From contig NZ_BNJI01000003.1 of assembly GCF_016587415.1 (NCBI RefSeq), forward strand, positions 1,426,001 to 1,490,000: 64,000 bases of DNA, in the 5' to 3' direction. A program made the position numbers and the translations under genes. This document shows, piece after piece, positions 25,254 through 33,226 of the stretch. The notes under the pieces were generated by a model, which was not told the DNA's origin, made no database searches, and was given only the letters and a program-made list of their open reading frames with translations. The DNA comes from Ktedonobacter sp. SOSP1-85 (GTDB taxonomy: Bacteria; Chloroflexota; Ktedonobacteria; Ktedonobacterales; Ktedonobacteraceae). Numbering within the stretch: the first letter of the stretch is position 1; each line of letters opens with the position of its first letter.

Positions 25254-27692
25254 TTAAAAGATGTCATCTTCATAGTTGTCTATGCGTGCGGCTTTGCGCC
25301 TCTTCTGGTGCCAGCTGGACCTGGAAGAGGAGGTGTCGGGCCGACTTGATTCTTCGTATAGCTTACCAATTTCCTCTGTGTCGGGAGCGTGACGGGCTTG
25401 AATATGATAGGTAGCCATCGACTCGCCTGGATCTTCTTCTGGAGGGTGATAGTGTAGCTCGTGTAGCTCCTGGAAAGCTGGCTGGACTGGCTCACCATCA
25501 CTCTTGTGCCAGGAGGTGTTGGCGGAAGTATCCCTGGCGACCTCGATACCGCCACCGTGTTTGAAGCGGAGGCGGAGGCCGGGTGGGAGACCAGCCTGGC
25601 GTGAGCGCAGGAGCTGGGGATGTAGCAGCGCCTGGAGGAGACCGCGACGCGTGCGTTGCAGGCGAACACTGCCCACGGCCTCGCCCTCCTGGCTGACCAG
25701 CACCTCGCCGAAGGGATGAGGCAGGAGTGTATAGCGCACGAGCAGCACCAGGAGCAGCACGAGCAGCCCATAGAGCAGAGTAATCAACCAGGCCCGCAGC
25801 GTTTGGAGCCAGGTGGGAGCGACCAGGGCAACGCGCAGGGAGCGCTGAATCGTTCCGAAGTCGCCATGGCTATCGGCGAAGCTCCCACGTGTATGGAAGA
25901 GCAGGCGGTAAGGTCCACTTTGTGCATTGGGCAGTGTTAGCGCAAAGCGTCCATCCTGGCGGCTTTGTACCTGTACGGGAACTGGATCTTTCGCGTTGGG
26001 CGGGATCGCCTCGGCCCGCACCTGGGCGTGAGCATATGCCTGCTGGCGCAGCAATGTCTGCCCCTCGATCGAAGGGGCGGGTTGAGCTGGAATTCCCTGG
26101 AGCGGCCACTGGCTCAGCCACTCTATGGGCGAGAATGGAAGGCCATAGAGCAGGCGCAGGGCCGGGTCCCACTCAACTGTCTGGACTGTAATCTCCTGAT
26201 CGGTCGGTTGCTGCGTTGTTGGGGAGAGCAGGTTGGGCTCGGGAAAATGTTCGAGGCGCAGCGAGCGCAACTGACTGCTGAGCGTGTGCGCAAGGCTGAC
26301 GCTATAGCTATTGATCGTGATATCGTAGGAGCCTGAGGGGGCATTCTCAGGCACAAAGATGGTGCCGGTATACGTCCCAGGCGTTGCCTTGCTATTGAGC
26401 GCGAAGTCCTGGCTATACTGGCCCCCGGTACCGTTGTAGGCGACATGACCACTGAGTGAGACGGTATTATCGGTGATTGCTTCACCATGATAGGTCAGGT
26501 GAGTGCTGACCGTGATGGGCTGGCCCAGGGCCAGTGCTGATTGTGCGCCGCTTTGCAGGTTGGCCTGTGAGATATCGAGGGCTGAGAGTGCCAGCGACGA
26601 AGCCTTTAAACTTTTCATCAGGAAGCGCCCGGAGCCAGTTACGGTCAGATTCCAATCTCCCTGCTGGGGGCGGTCAATTGAGTAGATGACATAGTGGGGG
26701 TCAGCGTTGGAGACAAAGACGCCCGGTTGTGCGCTGACGCTATGCCCCTGCGGATCCTGGAGCGCGACTGTAGTACCTGGTTGATCCTTAATGACGACTA
26801 CGTCCAGGTTATCAGTATAGCTGGTCACATTGAAGGCACGGCTGATGCTGCCATTGGGTTGGGTTAGCCCGATATCATCGCCGACCGTCCGATGATTATG
26901 GCGGGCGAAGATATCCACAAAGAAGGGCGCTATATTCAGGGGCGAGGGCTGGCCCTGGATAACCCCGTTGGCATCGTCATAGAACTTGCCCGAGGTCGCA
27001 TTGGCGAGGCCGCTGAGAAACTCGTGGAATGAGTGGTAGGGCGTTCCGGCCTGGATAGGGGCGTTATTGCCCAGCGCGATGGTATCGATGCTCCAATTGT
27101 GCTGCTTAAACTGTGGGAGAAGCTCGCTCTGAATGGCATTCACCTGGTCATTCGTGCCTGGATCAGGATTGCCATCGGTTAAGAGCACGACCGAGCCTGC
27201 GCGCGGCTGGTCTTGAGTAGCCTGCTGGAGCATCTGAAGCGCTCTGTGTAGCGCATCATAGGTCGGTGTTGTGCTATCGGGCTGGCAGTGATGTGATTGC
27301 TCAGTGACGGTCTTTTGCAGAGCCTGGCGCTGCAAGGGCGTCGCCATCTCGCCGGGGGTGGCCCAGCTTTGAGCCAGGGGAAAATTATGCGGTCCGCCGG
27401 TCGCGCCATTGCCATCGAGGGCCACAACGCCGATATAGTTGCTGGGTCCACTTAGATCGATGAAGGCATTGGCCGCCGAGCAGCGCAGGCCAGCGGGATC
27501 GCTCGCGCTCATCGAGCCTGACATATCCAGGACAAGAATCGTGACCGAGTTCTGCTCAATAGGTGTCAGGCCAGCCCCTCTGCGTATCGTCTGAGCTAAC
27601 GCCTGTGAAGCGGGAGAAGTAATGGAACCTGTCAGCAAGAGAGCACTGAGGAGTGCGCCAAGTATATAGCAAATGTGGAAGAAGGCCTTCAT
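25254..27692 (-). CDS. Secreted/membrane vWA-domain protein of the tubulin-like cluster
   Basis: 812 residues from ATG27692 (GTG27698 is an alternative). Order: signal peptide (~1-34, ending near SPASQALAQ); a vWA domain with the metal-ion site DMSGSMS at about 56-62 and the supporting VVLLTDGNPDPGT; beta-rich Ig-like regions; one transmembrane helix (~630-655, LRAWLITLLYGLLVLLLVLLVRY); and a ~155-residue cytoplasmic tail ending in a basic then acidic segment. The predicted topology puts the vWA outside and the tail inside. It could link outside ligands or envelope to the tubulin-like GTPase encoded next; that is inference from order. Confidence 0.85.
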   Translation of the reverse strand: MKAFFHICYILGALLSALLLTGSITSPASQALAQTIRRGAGLTPIEQNSVTILVLDMSGSMSASDPAGLRCSAANAFIDLSGPSNYIGVVALDGNGATGGPHNFPLAQSWATPGEMATPLQRQALQKTVTEQSHHCQPDSTTPTYDALHRALQMLQQATQDQPRAGSVVLLTDGNPDPGTNDQVNAIQSELLPQFKQHNWSIDTIALGNNAPIQAGTPYHSFHEFLSGLANATSGKFYDDANGVIQGQPSPLNIAPFFVDIFARHNHRTVGDDIGLTQPNGSISRAFNVTSYTDNLDVVVIKDQPGTTVALQDPQGHSVSAQPGVFVSNADPHYVIYSIDRPQQGDWNLTVTGSGRFLMKSLKASSLALSALDISQANLQSGAQSALALGQPITVSTHLTYHGEAITDNTVSLSGHVAYNGTGGQYSQDFALNSKATPGTYTGTIFVPENAPSGSYDITINSYSVSLAHTLSSQLRSLRLEHFPEPNLLSPTTQQPTDQEITVQTVEWDPALRLLYGLPFSPIEWLSQWPLQGIPAQPAPSIEGQTLLRQQAYAHAQVRAEAIPPNAKDPVPVQVQSRQDGRFALTLPNAQSGPYRLLFHTRGSFADSHGDFGTIQRSLRVALVAPTWLQTLRAWLITLLYGLLVLLLVLLVRYTLLPHPFGEVLVSQEGEAVGSVRLQRTRRGLLQALLHPQLLRSRQAGLPPGLRLRFKHGGGIEVARDTSANTSWHKSDGEPVQPAFQELHELHYHPPEEDPGESMATYHIQARHAPDTEEIGKLYEESSRPDTSSSRSSWHQKRRKAARIDNYEDDIF

Positions 27693-27831
27693 CACCACAC
27701 ATTTCCAGATAGTAGTAAGTTGACTGCTCTCTATTCACTATAGTCCCCACATCCAAGCCAGGCGATTACTGCTGTGTCATTTGCGTTCGCTTCCCTGCTC
27801 TTTGGCTTCAGGCGTCCTCAGGCTTTATACA

Positions 27832-28284
27832 TTAGATCGTGTGCTTATTTGCTGATAGGCGCTCCTCTAGAGTCTGCTGGGCAGCCAGCAGGAGAAAGGG
27901 AATGAGGATGAAGAGCAGGCGCGAGGCGGCCATGAGAAAGAGCAGTGTGCTCCAGGTGATCGGTGTGGCATAGAGAGCTAGCGCGACGCCGATCACCGCC
28001 AGCAGCACGCCTGTGACCAGGACAATCGTAGCCCAGCGATGCCAGCCTCGGGTATCGTGGCGGTCCTGGGCGATGCTCTCGGTAAATTGCCAGCAGACAA
28101 AGAGGCCATCGATGAAGATGAGGACTGCGATCAAATGTCCAGGTTGCGCGATCCAGGTTTGCGCCACGTTTGCACTCCAGGTCGCGGCGAAGTGCAGGGC
28201 CAGCGCGACCAGAAACGTGGCGAATACGCCGATGAGGATGTATACGTCGCGAATGGAGCGAGCAATCGTCAAAACCACGCGCAT
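27832..28284 (-). CDS. Small four-helix membrane protein
   Basis: 150 residues with four hydrophobic helices: VYILIGVFATFLVALALHF, LIAVLIFIDGLFVCWQF, ATIVLVTGVLLAVIGVALAL and LFLMAASRLLFILIPFLLLA. No family recognised. It lies 40 bp after the ABC permease gene and 139 bp before the vWA gene on the same strand, so it could belong to either unit. Its membrane nature fits the tubulin/vWA cluster. An overlapping frame 27845-28306 has poor composition and was rejected. Confidence 0.7.
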   Translation of the reverse strand: MRVVLTIARSIRDVYILIGVFATFLVALALHFAATWSANVAQTWIAQPGHLIAVLIFIDGLFVCWQFTESIAQDRHDTRGWHRWATIVLVTGVLLAVIGVALALYATPITWSTLLFLMAASRLLFILIPFLLLAAQQTLEERLSANKHTI

Positions 28285-28324
28285 AGAGGTGTAATGCCTT
28301 TCTCATGCTTATAAAAAGCTGTAT

Positions 28325-29143
28325 TTAGCCCTGGAGTCCACGGCGTTCGCGTATCCCGCGTTCGATGTTGGCGAAGATTAGCGTATCAATTGCCACGCCG
28401 ATGACGATAATAATGAGCATAACGGCTATGACCTGAGAGGCGTCGGAGAGGTCACGCCCGTTGTTGAGCAGGTTGCCCAGGCTTAGCGAGACATAAATCA
28501 GTTCAGCGGCCATCAATGAGCGCCAGGCGAAGGTCCAGCCCTGTTTCAGTCCCTCTATAATAGAGGGTAGCGCGGCCGGAAGAATGACCTGGGTGGCCAG
28601 GGGAATGCCTCGCGTACCGAGCGTGCGCGCTGCCCTGACATACAGCGGGGGCGTATTCTTGATGCCATTGACGACGCCAAGTGTAATCGAGAAGAGGGCA
28701 CCCATCACGACGACAAAGGTGATCGCTTGTTCCGTGAGGCCAAACCAGAGTATGGCCAGCGGGAGCCAGCACACACTGGGCAGGGCTTGCAGGCCCAGGA
28801 TCAGCGAACCCACGGTCTCCTCCAGAAGGCGGAAGCGCCCGATGAGTGCGCCTAGCGCTACCCCTAGTACGAGCGAGATCGCGTATCCAATCGCCAGTCT
28901 TTGCACACTTACCAGCGCACCCTGGATATACTGGCCACTACTGATGCCATCCACCAGGGAGGCGAACACAGCCAGCGGACCCGGCAGAGAATAGGAGGGC
29001 CAGATGTTCAGGATAGCTATGATGTGCCACGCCAGGAGTAAAAGTGCGTAGAACACGAGGCGGCGCAGCCAGGGACCAATTGCCGCGTATGCTGGACGTG
29101 TCGCTGTTTGCTGCGTCGAAAGTTGAGCGGTCGTCTTAGCCAT
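28325..29143 (-). CDS. ABC transporter permease, SsuC/TauC type
   Basis: 272 residues with six or so membrane helices and the BPD_transp_1 coupling region (APSIIEGLKQ-like: AALPSIIEGLKQGWTFAWR). LQALPSVCWLPLAILWFGL is characteristic of nitrate/sulfonate/taurine permeases. It would form the channel for the binding protein at 30117 and the ATPase at 29136. ATG29143 overlaps the ATPase stop by 8 bp with AGAGGTGG upstream, so translation is coupled. Substrate class is discussed under the binding protein. Confidence 0.9.
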   Translation of the reverse strand: MAKTTAQLSTQQTATRPAYAAIGPWLRRLVFYALLLLAWHIIAILNIWPSYSLPGPLAVFASLVDGISSGQYIQGALVSVQRLAIGYAISLVLGVALGALIGRFRLLEETVGSLILGLQALPSVCWLPLAILWFGLTEQAITFVVVMGALFSITLGVVNGIKNTPPLYVRAARTLGTRGIPLATQVILPAALPSIIEGLKQGWTFAWRSLMAAELIYVSLSLGNLLNNGRDLSDASQVIAVMLIIIVIGVAIDTLIFANIERGIRERRGLQG

Positions 29144-29978
29144 TGTGTACCACCTCTTGTTCTCCCATAGCATCCTTCAGAACCGCCAGGATCTCGGCGG
29201 CCTGGTCTACCAGGCGATGATCTTCCAGCGAGCGGGGCCGGGGGAGATCAATGCGGAAGTCACGCACAATCGTGCCGGGCCTGGGTGAGAAGACGACTAC
29301 GCGGTCGCCCAGGGCCACCGCTTCATGCACGTTATGGGTGACAAAGACAATCGTTTTTCGTGTTGCCGACCAGATGCTTTCGAGTTCAGCATACATGCGG
29401 TCGCGCGTCAGGGCATCCAGGGCGCCAAAGGGTTCGTCCATCAGGAGTACAGCCGGATTAATGGCCAGGGCGCGCGCGATAGCCACACGCTGGCGCATGC
29501 CACCCGAGAGATGATGAATGTAGCTCTTCTCGAAGCCAGTCAGGTGGACCATGTTGATGAACTTCTGTGTGAGCGAGGCCCGTTTCTTCGCGGGGAGACC
29601 AGCCTGGCGCAGGCCGAACTCGACGTTGCCGCGTACATCGAGCCAGGGAAAGAGCGCCGCCTCCTGAAAGAGCAGCACGCGGTCGGTACCCGGCCCCTGC
29701 ACGGGCTTATTGCTGGCCCAGACCGTACCGTTACTGGCGCTCTCCAGGCCCGCGATAATGCTGAGCAGGGTCGATTTTCCGCAGCCACTAGGACCAACAA
29801 AGCAGACAAACTCGCCCGCCTCAATCTCCAGGTTGACCGGGCGCAATGCCTCGACGGCCTGTGCTCGCCCAGCATAGGTTTTGCTGACCTGCTCTATTTT
29901 CAAAGGGATCCCATTAGGCTCTACAGATACACTCTGGAGCTGGGACGGTAACTCAATAACTGGCGAGCGCCGAAGCAT
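29136..29978 (-). CDS. ABC transporter ATP-binding protein, SsuB/TauB type
   Basis: 280 residues. Walker A GPSGCGKST, the Q-loop near LLFQEAALFPW, signature LSGGMRQR, Walker B VLLMDEPFG and the switch FVTHNVHEA are all intact. Sequence style matches the nitrate/sulfonate/taurine importer ATPases. ATG29978 was chosen because GGAGG stands 9 nt upstream; the longer frame runs into the intergenic hairpin. A strong hairpin at 30050-30112 separates it from the binding-protein gene and could lower its expression relative to that gene. Confidence 0.92.
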   Translation of the reverse strand: MLRRSPVIELPSQLQSVSVEPNGIPLKIEQVSKTYAGRAQAVEALRPVNLEIEAGEFVCFVGPSGCGKSTLLSIIAGLESASNGTVWASNKPVQGPGTDRVLLFQEAALFPWLDVRGNVEFGLRQAGLPAKKRASLTQKFINMVHLTGFEKSYIHHLSGGMRQRVAIARALAINPAVLLMDEPFGALDALTRDRMYAELESIWSATRKTIVFVTHNVHEAVALGDRVVVFSPRPGTIVRDFRIDLPRPRSLEDHRLVDQAAEILAVLKDAMGEQEVVHNG

Positions 29979-30049
29979 TATCTCTCTTCCTCCTGCTATA
30001 GCTTGCACACACCTTTGGCATAACGACTCGCGCCTGCGGCGCTCGCCGG

Positions 30050-30112
30050 GGGTAGTAGGTGTGATGGATGCTGGCAGCCGCAGGCTGCCAGCATCCATCA
30101 CACCTACTACCC
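30050..30112 (-). terminator. Perfect 30-bp-arm hairpin inside the ABC operon
   Basis: Arms 30050-30079 and 30083-30112 are perfectly complementary around a 3-nt loop. It starts 5 bp after the stop of the binding-protein gene and ends about 70 bp before the ATPase start, all on the minus strand. No T-run follows. It could cap the 3' end of the binding-protein message and allow only partial read-through. Confidence 0.7.
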
Positions 30113-30116
30113 GAAA

Positions 30117-31172
30117 TTATGGGGTAGAGATGGTCGGTTTCCCTTTGGCAGAGAGGACCGCGTTGAGATCGCTGAGCTGATACAGGTTCTTCAGATCGGG
30201 CTTGCTCTTGCCCAGAAAGCCGAGCGCGAAGGCCTGGTCAGCGGCCTTGTACAGGGCACTGGGCAGTGGATCATAGGTGATGCTCAGGTTGGCAAAGGCC
30301 TGATCGAGTTCATTTTGTGGGAGCGCTTTGCCTGAGAGGCGCTTGAGCTCGCCGTTGATGATCTTCTTGGCGTCGTCGGGATGGCTCTGAATATAGCCAA
30401 CGGTATCGACATGGGCCTCCAGGAATTTCTTGACCAGGTCGGGATGCTGATCATAGAAGGCTTTGCGTACGACGACATTGGTCGTCACAAACTGGCCCTC
30501 GGGCCAGAGGGTGCGCTCATCGACAAGAACCTTGCCCTTGCCCTCAACCACCAGGCGGGTGGCATAAGGCTCAGGCACCCAGGCGCCATCGATTTTGCCC
30601 TGTTTGAACAGAGAGAGAATATTGGCGTTATCGGTTGGGATAACCTGGACATTGCCACCCTTATCGGTGCTTTGCAGACCATGATTCTGGAGGTAGTTGC
30701 GCAGTGCAACGTCTTGAGTATTACCGAGCTGAGGCGTGGCCAGCTTCTTATTAGCCAGCTCAGCGGGCGTCTTAATATTTGGTTGTACCACGAAAGAGGC
30801 GCCACCGCTGGCGGCCCCGGCAATGATGCGTAGCGCTGAACCCTGGCTCTTGATATAACCATTAATGGCCGGATTGGGACCGACATAGCCGATATCGATG
30901 CTCTTGGCGAAGAGGGCCTCGATGAGCGCGGGTCCCGCGTTAAAGGTCGTGGTTTGCAAGGTGACGTTTGATCCAAGCGCCTTGGCGAACGTCCCTTGCT
31001 GTACGCCGACAACCGCGACCGCGTGAGTGATATTAGGGAAATACCCCAGGTGGACCGTGACCTTGCCATTGCTGCTGGCATTCGCGTCCTGCCCGGCGCA
31101 TCCAAGCAGAGCAACGGCGAGCAAAGCAAACAGGGCCAGGATACTCCAGCTGTGTGGGAGCTTCTGTTTCAT
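30117..31172 (-). CDS. ABC substrate-binding lipoprotein, aliphatic sulfonate/nitrate type (SsuA-like)
   Basis: 351 residues. Signal region with lipobox ALLGC (Cys about residue 25). The mature part fits the NMT1/SsuA-like fold: VHLGYFPNITHAVAVVGVQQG, FNAGPALIEALFAKSIDIGYVGPNPAI, DGAWVPEPYATRLV and VRKAFYDQHPDLVKKFLEAHV. These proteins bind sulfonates, taurine, nitrate or thiamine precursors outside the cell. The sulfate-activation genes immediately upstream (sat, cysC) favour a sulfur compound; that is inference. AAGGAG lies upstream of the ATG, and the 5' region contains the dispersed structured element at 31209-31260. Confidence 0.88.
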   Translation of the reverse strand: MKQKLPHSWSILALFALLAVALLGCAGQDANASSNGKVTVHLGYFPNITHAVAVVGVQQGTFAKALGSNVTLQTTTFNAGPALIEALFAKSIDIGYVGPNPAINGYIKSQGSALRIIAGAASGGASFVVQPNIKTPAELANKKLATPQLGNTQDVALRNYLQNHGLQSTDKGGNVQVIPTDNANILSLFKQGKIDGAWVPEPYATRLVVEGKGKVLVDERTLWPEGQFVTTNVVVRKAFYDQHPDLVKKFLEAHVDTVGYIQSHPDDAKKIINGELKRLSGKALPQNELDQAFANLSITYDPLPSALYKAADQAFALGFLGKSKPDLKNLYQLSDLNAVLSAKGKPTISTP

Positions 31173-31208
31173 TCCTTTGATTACTCCTTGAAAAAAGTTA
31201 CTTCTTAT

Positions 31209-31260
31209 CCGAAAACCCTGAGCGCGAAGCGCTGGTCACGCTAGTGATGTTGGGTTTTGG
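31209..31260 (-). repeat. Structured dispersed element, copy 1, in the SsuA-like leader
   Basis: About 52-60 bp, nearly identical to 52550-52600. On the minus strand it can fold as an outer stem (CCAAAACCC/GGGTTTTCGG) enclosing two small hairpins, TCAC-TAGC-GTGA and AGCGC-TTC-GCGCT. It ends 36 bp upstream of the binding-protein start codon. Either a REP-like repeat or a shared leader RNA element. Confidence 0.6.
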
Positions 31261-31356
31261 AATAAGATCTTAATAGAGTAAAGAGAACTCGTTTAGGTGA
31301 AAGCTTGCTTCGCATACGCCGTCGTATTTGTCACAGAGCAGGTATGTGGCGCGTCC

Positions 31357-32523
31357 TTACGCCACGGGTTCGCGCATGGCCTCGATAAGAATGCGGGCGA
31401 CCTCTGGACGCGAGAATTCCCGTGGTGGGAGTGTCCCCTCACGCAGCAACTGGCGCACCTTTGTTCCGCTCAAGGCCACATGCTGTTCCGTGCCATGCGG
31501 ACAGGTCTTCTGTGAGGCCATGGACTGGCACTCACGACAGAAGAAGGCATTTTCAAAGAAAATGGGTGTAATGCCGAGCAGGGCGGGATCAAATTCGGCA
31601 AAAATCTTCTGCGCGTCATAGGTGCCGTAGTAGTTGCCGACACCCGCGTGATCACGGCCCACGATAAAGTGTGAACAGCCATAATTCTTGCGCATTAAGG
31701 CGTGGAAGATAGCCTCGCGTGGGCCGGCATAGCGCATCGAGGCCGGGAGCACGCCCAGAAGGACACGATTCTTCGGATAGTAGTTCTCCAGCAGCACCTC
31801 GTAGCAGCGCATACGTACAGCGGCGGGAATATCATCGCTCTTAGTATCACCAACAAGGGGATGCAGATAGAGGCCATCCACGGTTTCCAGGGCGCATTTC
31901 TGGATATACTCATGCGCGCGATGCACTGGATTGCGAGTCTGGAAGCCTACAACGCGTTTCCAGCCGCGCTCGGCGAAGAGTTGGCGTGATTGCGTGGGCG
32001 TGTAGCGATACTGCGCGAAGTTCTGCTGCTGCAAGGACACGATGCGTACGGGGCCACCAAGCAGGACATCTTCCTGCTGATAGACAACCTTGACGCCTGG
32101 ATGGGCCTCTTCCTCGGTGCGGTAGACCTGGCGTGCCTCGTGCCGCTTATCATAGGTATACTTCTCTTCCAACGTCAGTACAGCCTGTAATTCGCCTGCC
32201 TGATCCAAGAGTGCGACCTCGGAACCCTCCTGGAGCTTTTCAGCCTGCTCGCTTGAGACTGCCAGGGTAACGGGTACAGACCAGGGAAGACCATTGCTGA
32301 GGTGCATCGTGTTTACGACGCTCTCATAATCCGCGCGGTTGAGAAAGCCCTTCAAGGGGCTATAGGCACCATTCGCCAGTTGTTCCAGGTCCGCGAGCTG
32401 CCGCGAGCCGATGACGATCTGAGGAAGCGCCTGGGCACGTTCACGAAGCTCTTGTTGTTCGGCCTGGCTGGCGAGGTTGATGATCAATGTACCGCCATGA
32501 GGAGCAATCAAGCCGTCTGTCAT
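31357..32523 (-). CDS. sat: Sulfate adenylyltransferase (ATP sulfurylase)
   Basis: 388 residues, the usual length of the homomeric bacterial enzyme. It makes adenylylsulfate (APS) and pyrophosphate from ATP and sulfate. Seen: the PUA-like N-terminal domain (LADLEQLANGAYSPLKGFLNRADY), the catalytic loop QTRNPVHRAHEY, HPLVGDTKSDDIP, and HFIVGRDHAGVGNYYGTYDAQ. A Cys cluster near the C-terminus (FCRECQSMASQKTCPHG) matches zinc-containing members. It follows cysC by 96 bp, a gap that holds a small palindromic element. The product APS is the substrate of CysC. Confidence 0.95.
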   Translation of the reverse strand: MTDGLIAPHGGTLIINLASQAEQQELRERAQALPQIVIGSRQLADLEQLANGAYSPLKGFLNRADYESVVNTMHLSNGLPWSVPVTLAVSSEQAEKLQEGSEVALLDQAGELQAVLTLEEKYTYDKRHEARQVYRTEEEAHPGVKVVYQQEDVLLGGPVRIVSLQQQNFAQYRYTPTQSRQLFAERGWKRVVGFQTRNPVHRAHEYIQKCALETVDGLYLHPLVGDTKSDDIPAAVRMRCYEVLLENYYPKNRVLLGVLPASMRYAGPREAIFHALMRKNYGCSHFIVGRDHAGVGNYYGTYDAQKIFAEFDPALLGITPIFFENAFFCRECQSMASQKTCPHGTEQHVALSGTKVRQLLREGTLPPREFSRPEVARILIEAMREPVA

Positions 32524-32574
32524 GAGTATCTATCCTGCCTTTACTCTAAATAAGAATACTATGGGTGCGATGTC

Positions 32575-32623
32575 GTAGGGTCAGAGCTTGCTCGGACTAA
32601 GGCCAAGCCAGCTTGGCCCCTAC
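32575..32623. repeat. Small dispersed palindromic element, copy 2 (49 bp)
   Basis: Bounded by GTAGGG and CCCTAC with an inner perfect hairpin GGCCAAGC-CA-GCTTGGCC, and sharing AGCTTGCTCGG with the element at 25131-25227 (there on the other strand). It lies in the cysC-sat gap. Confidence 0.55.
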
Positions 32624-33183
32624 AGGGTTGAAATTGGTGTTTCGAGATAGCTGGCATCCAGGTACTCTAGCTCCACGAGTTTGTGCAGGATGCGCTGCAC
32701 GCTCTCCTGGATAGTCTCGATATTGGTCTCGATGATCAATTCAGGATGCTCTGGCTCCTCATAGGGATCATCCACGCCGGTAAAGTTCTTGATCTTGCCC
32801 TCGTCCACCAGTTTGTAGAGACCCTTGACATCGCGGTCGCGACAGACCTCGATGGGGCATTTCACGTAGATTTCGACAAAGTTGCCGATCTCCTGACGCG
32901 CCCACTCGCGAGCCTCGCGATAAGGCGAGATGGCGGCGGAGATGCACACTACACCATTGCGTGTGAGCAGGCCACAGACGAAGGCGATGCGCTTGATATT
33001 GGTATCGCGGTCCTCGCGGCTAAAACCCAGGCCCTTGCTCAGGTGGGTGCGTACGATGTCGCCATCGAGAATCTCAACATTGCGTCCATGCTGTCGCAGG
33101 CGCTTCTCAAGGGCATCGGAGAGGGTGCTTTTCCCGGCCCCGGAGAGGCCTGTAAACCAGATCGTAAATCCTGTATTTGCCAT
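32620..33183 (-). CDS. cysC: Adenylylsulfate (APS) kinase
   Basis: 187 residues. It phosphorylates APS to PAPS. The P-loop GLSGAGKST (12-20) opens the protein, followed by the APS-binding region LDGDIVRTHLSKGLGFSREDRDTNIKR, AAISPYREAR and EIYVKCPIEVCRDRDVKGLY. The ATG at 33183 has AGGAAGAG upstream and matches the family's N-terminus; the 45-residue upstream extension does not. It sits between the beta-propeller gene (43 bp upstream) and sat. No PAPS reductase gene is in the window. Confidence 0.95.
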   Translation of the reverse strand: MANTGFTIWFTGLSGAGKSTLSDALEKRLRQHGRNVEILDGDIVRTHLSKGLGFSREDRDTNIKRIAFVCGLLTRNGVVCISAAISPYREAREWARQEIGNFVEIYVKCPIEVCRDRDVKGLYKLVDEGKIKNFTGVDDPYEEPEHPELIIETNIETIQESVQRILHKLVELEYLDASYLETPISTL

Positions 33184-33226
33184 GCTTGACTCTCTTCCTT
33201 GATAGAAAAATATATGGGTTCTTATG

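Noticed and set aside
27845..28306. 153-residue minus-strand frame overlapping the four-helix protein gene
   Set aside because: Arg/His/Pro-rich product without hydrophobic segments; the other frame gives a coherent membrane protein.
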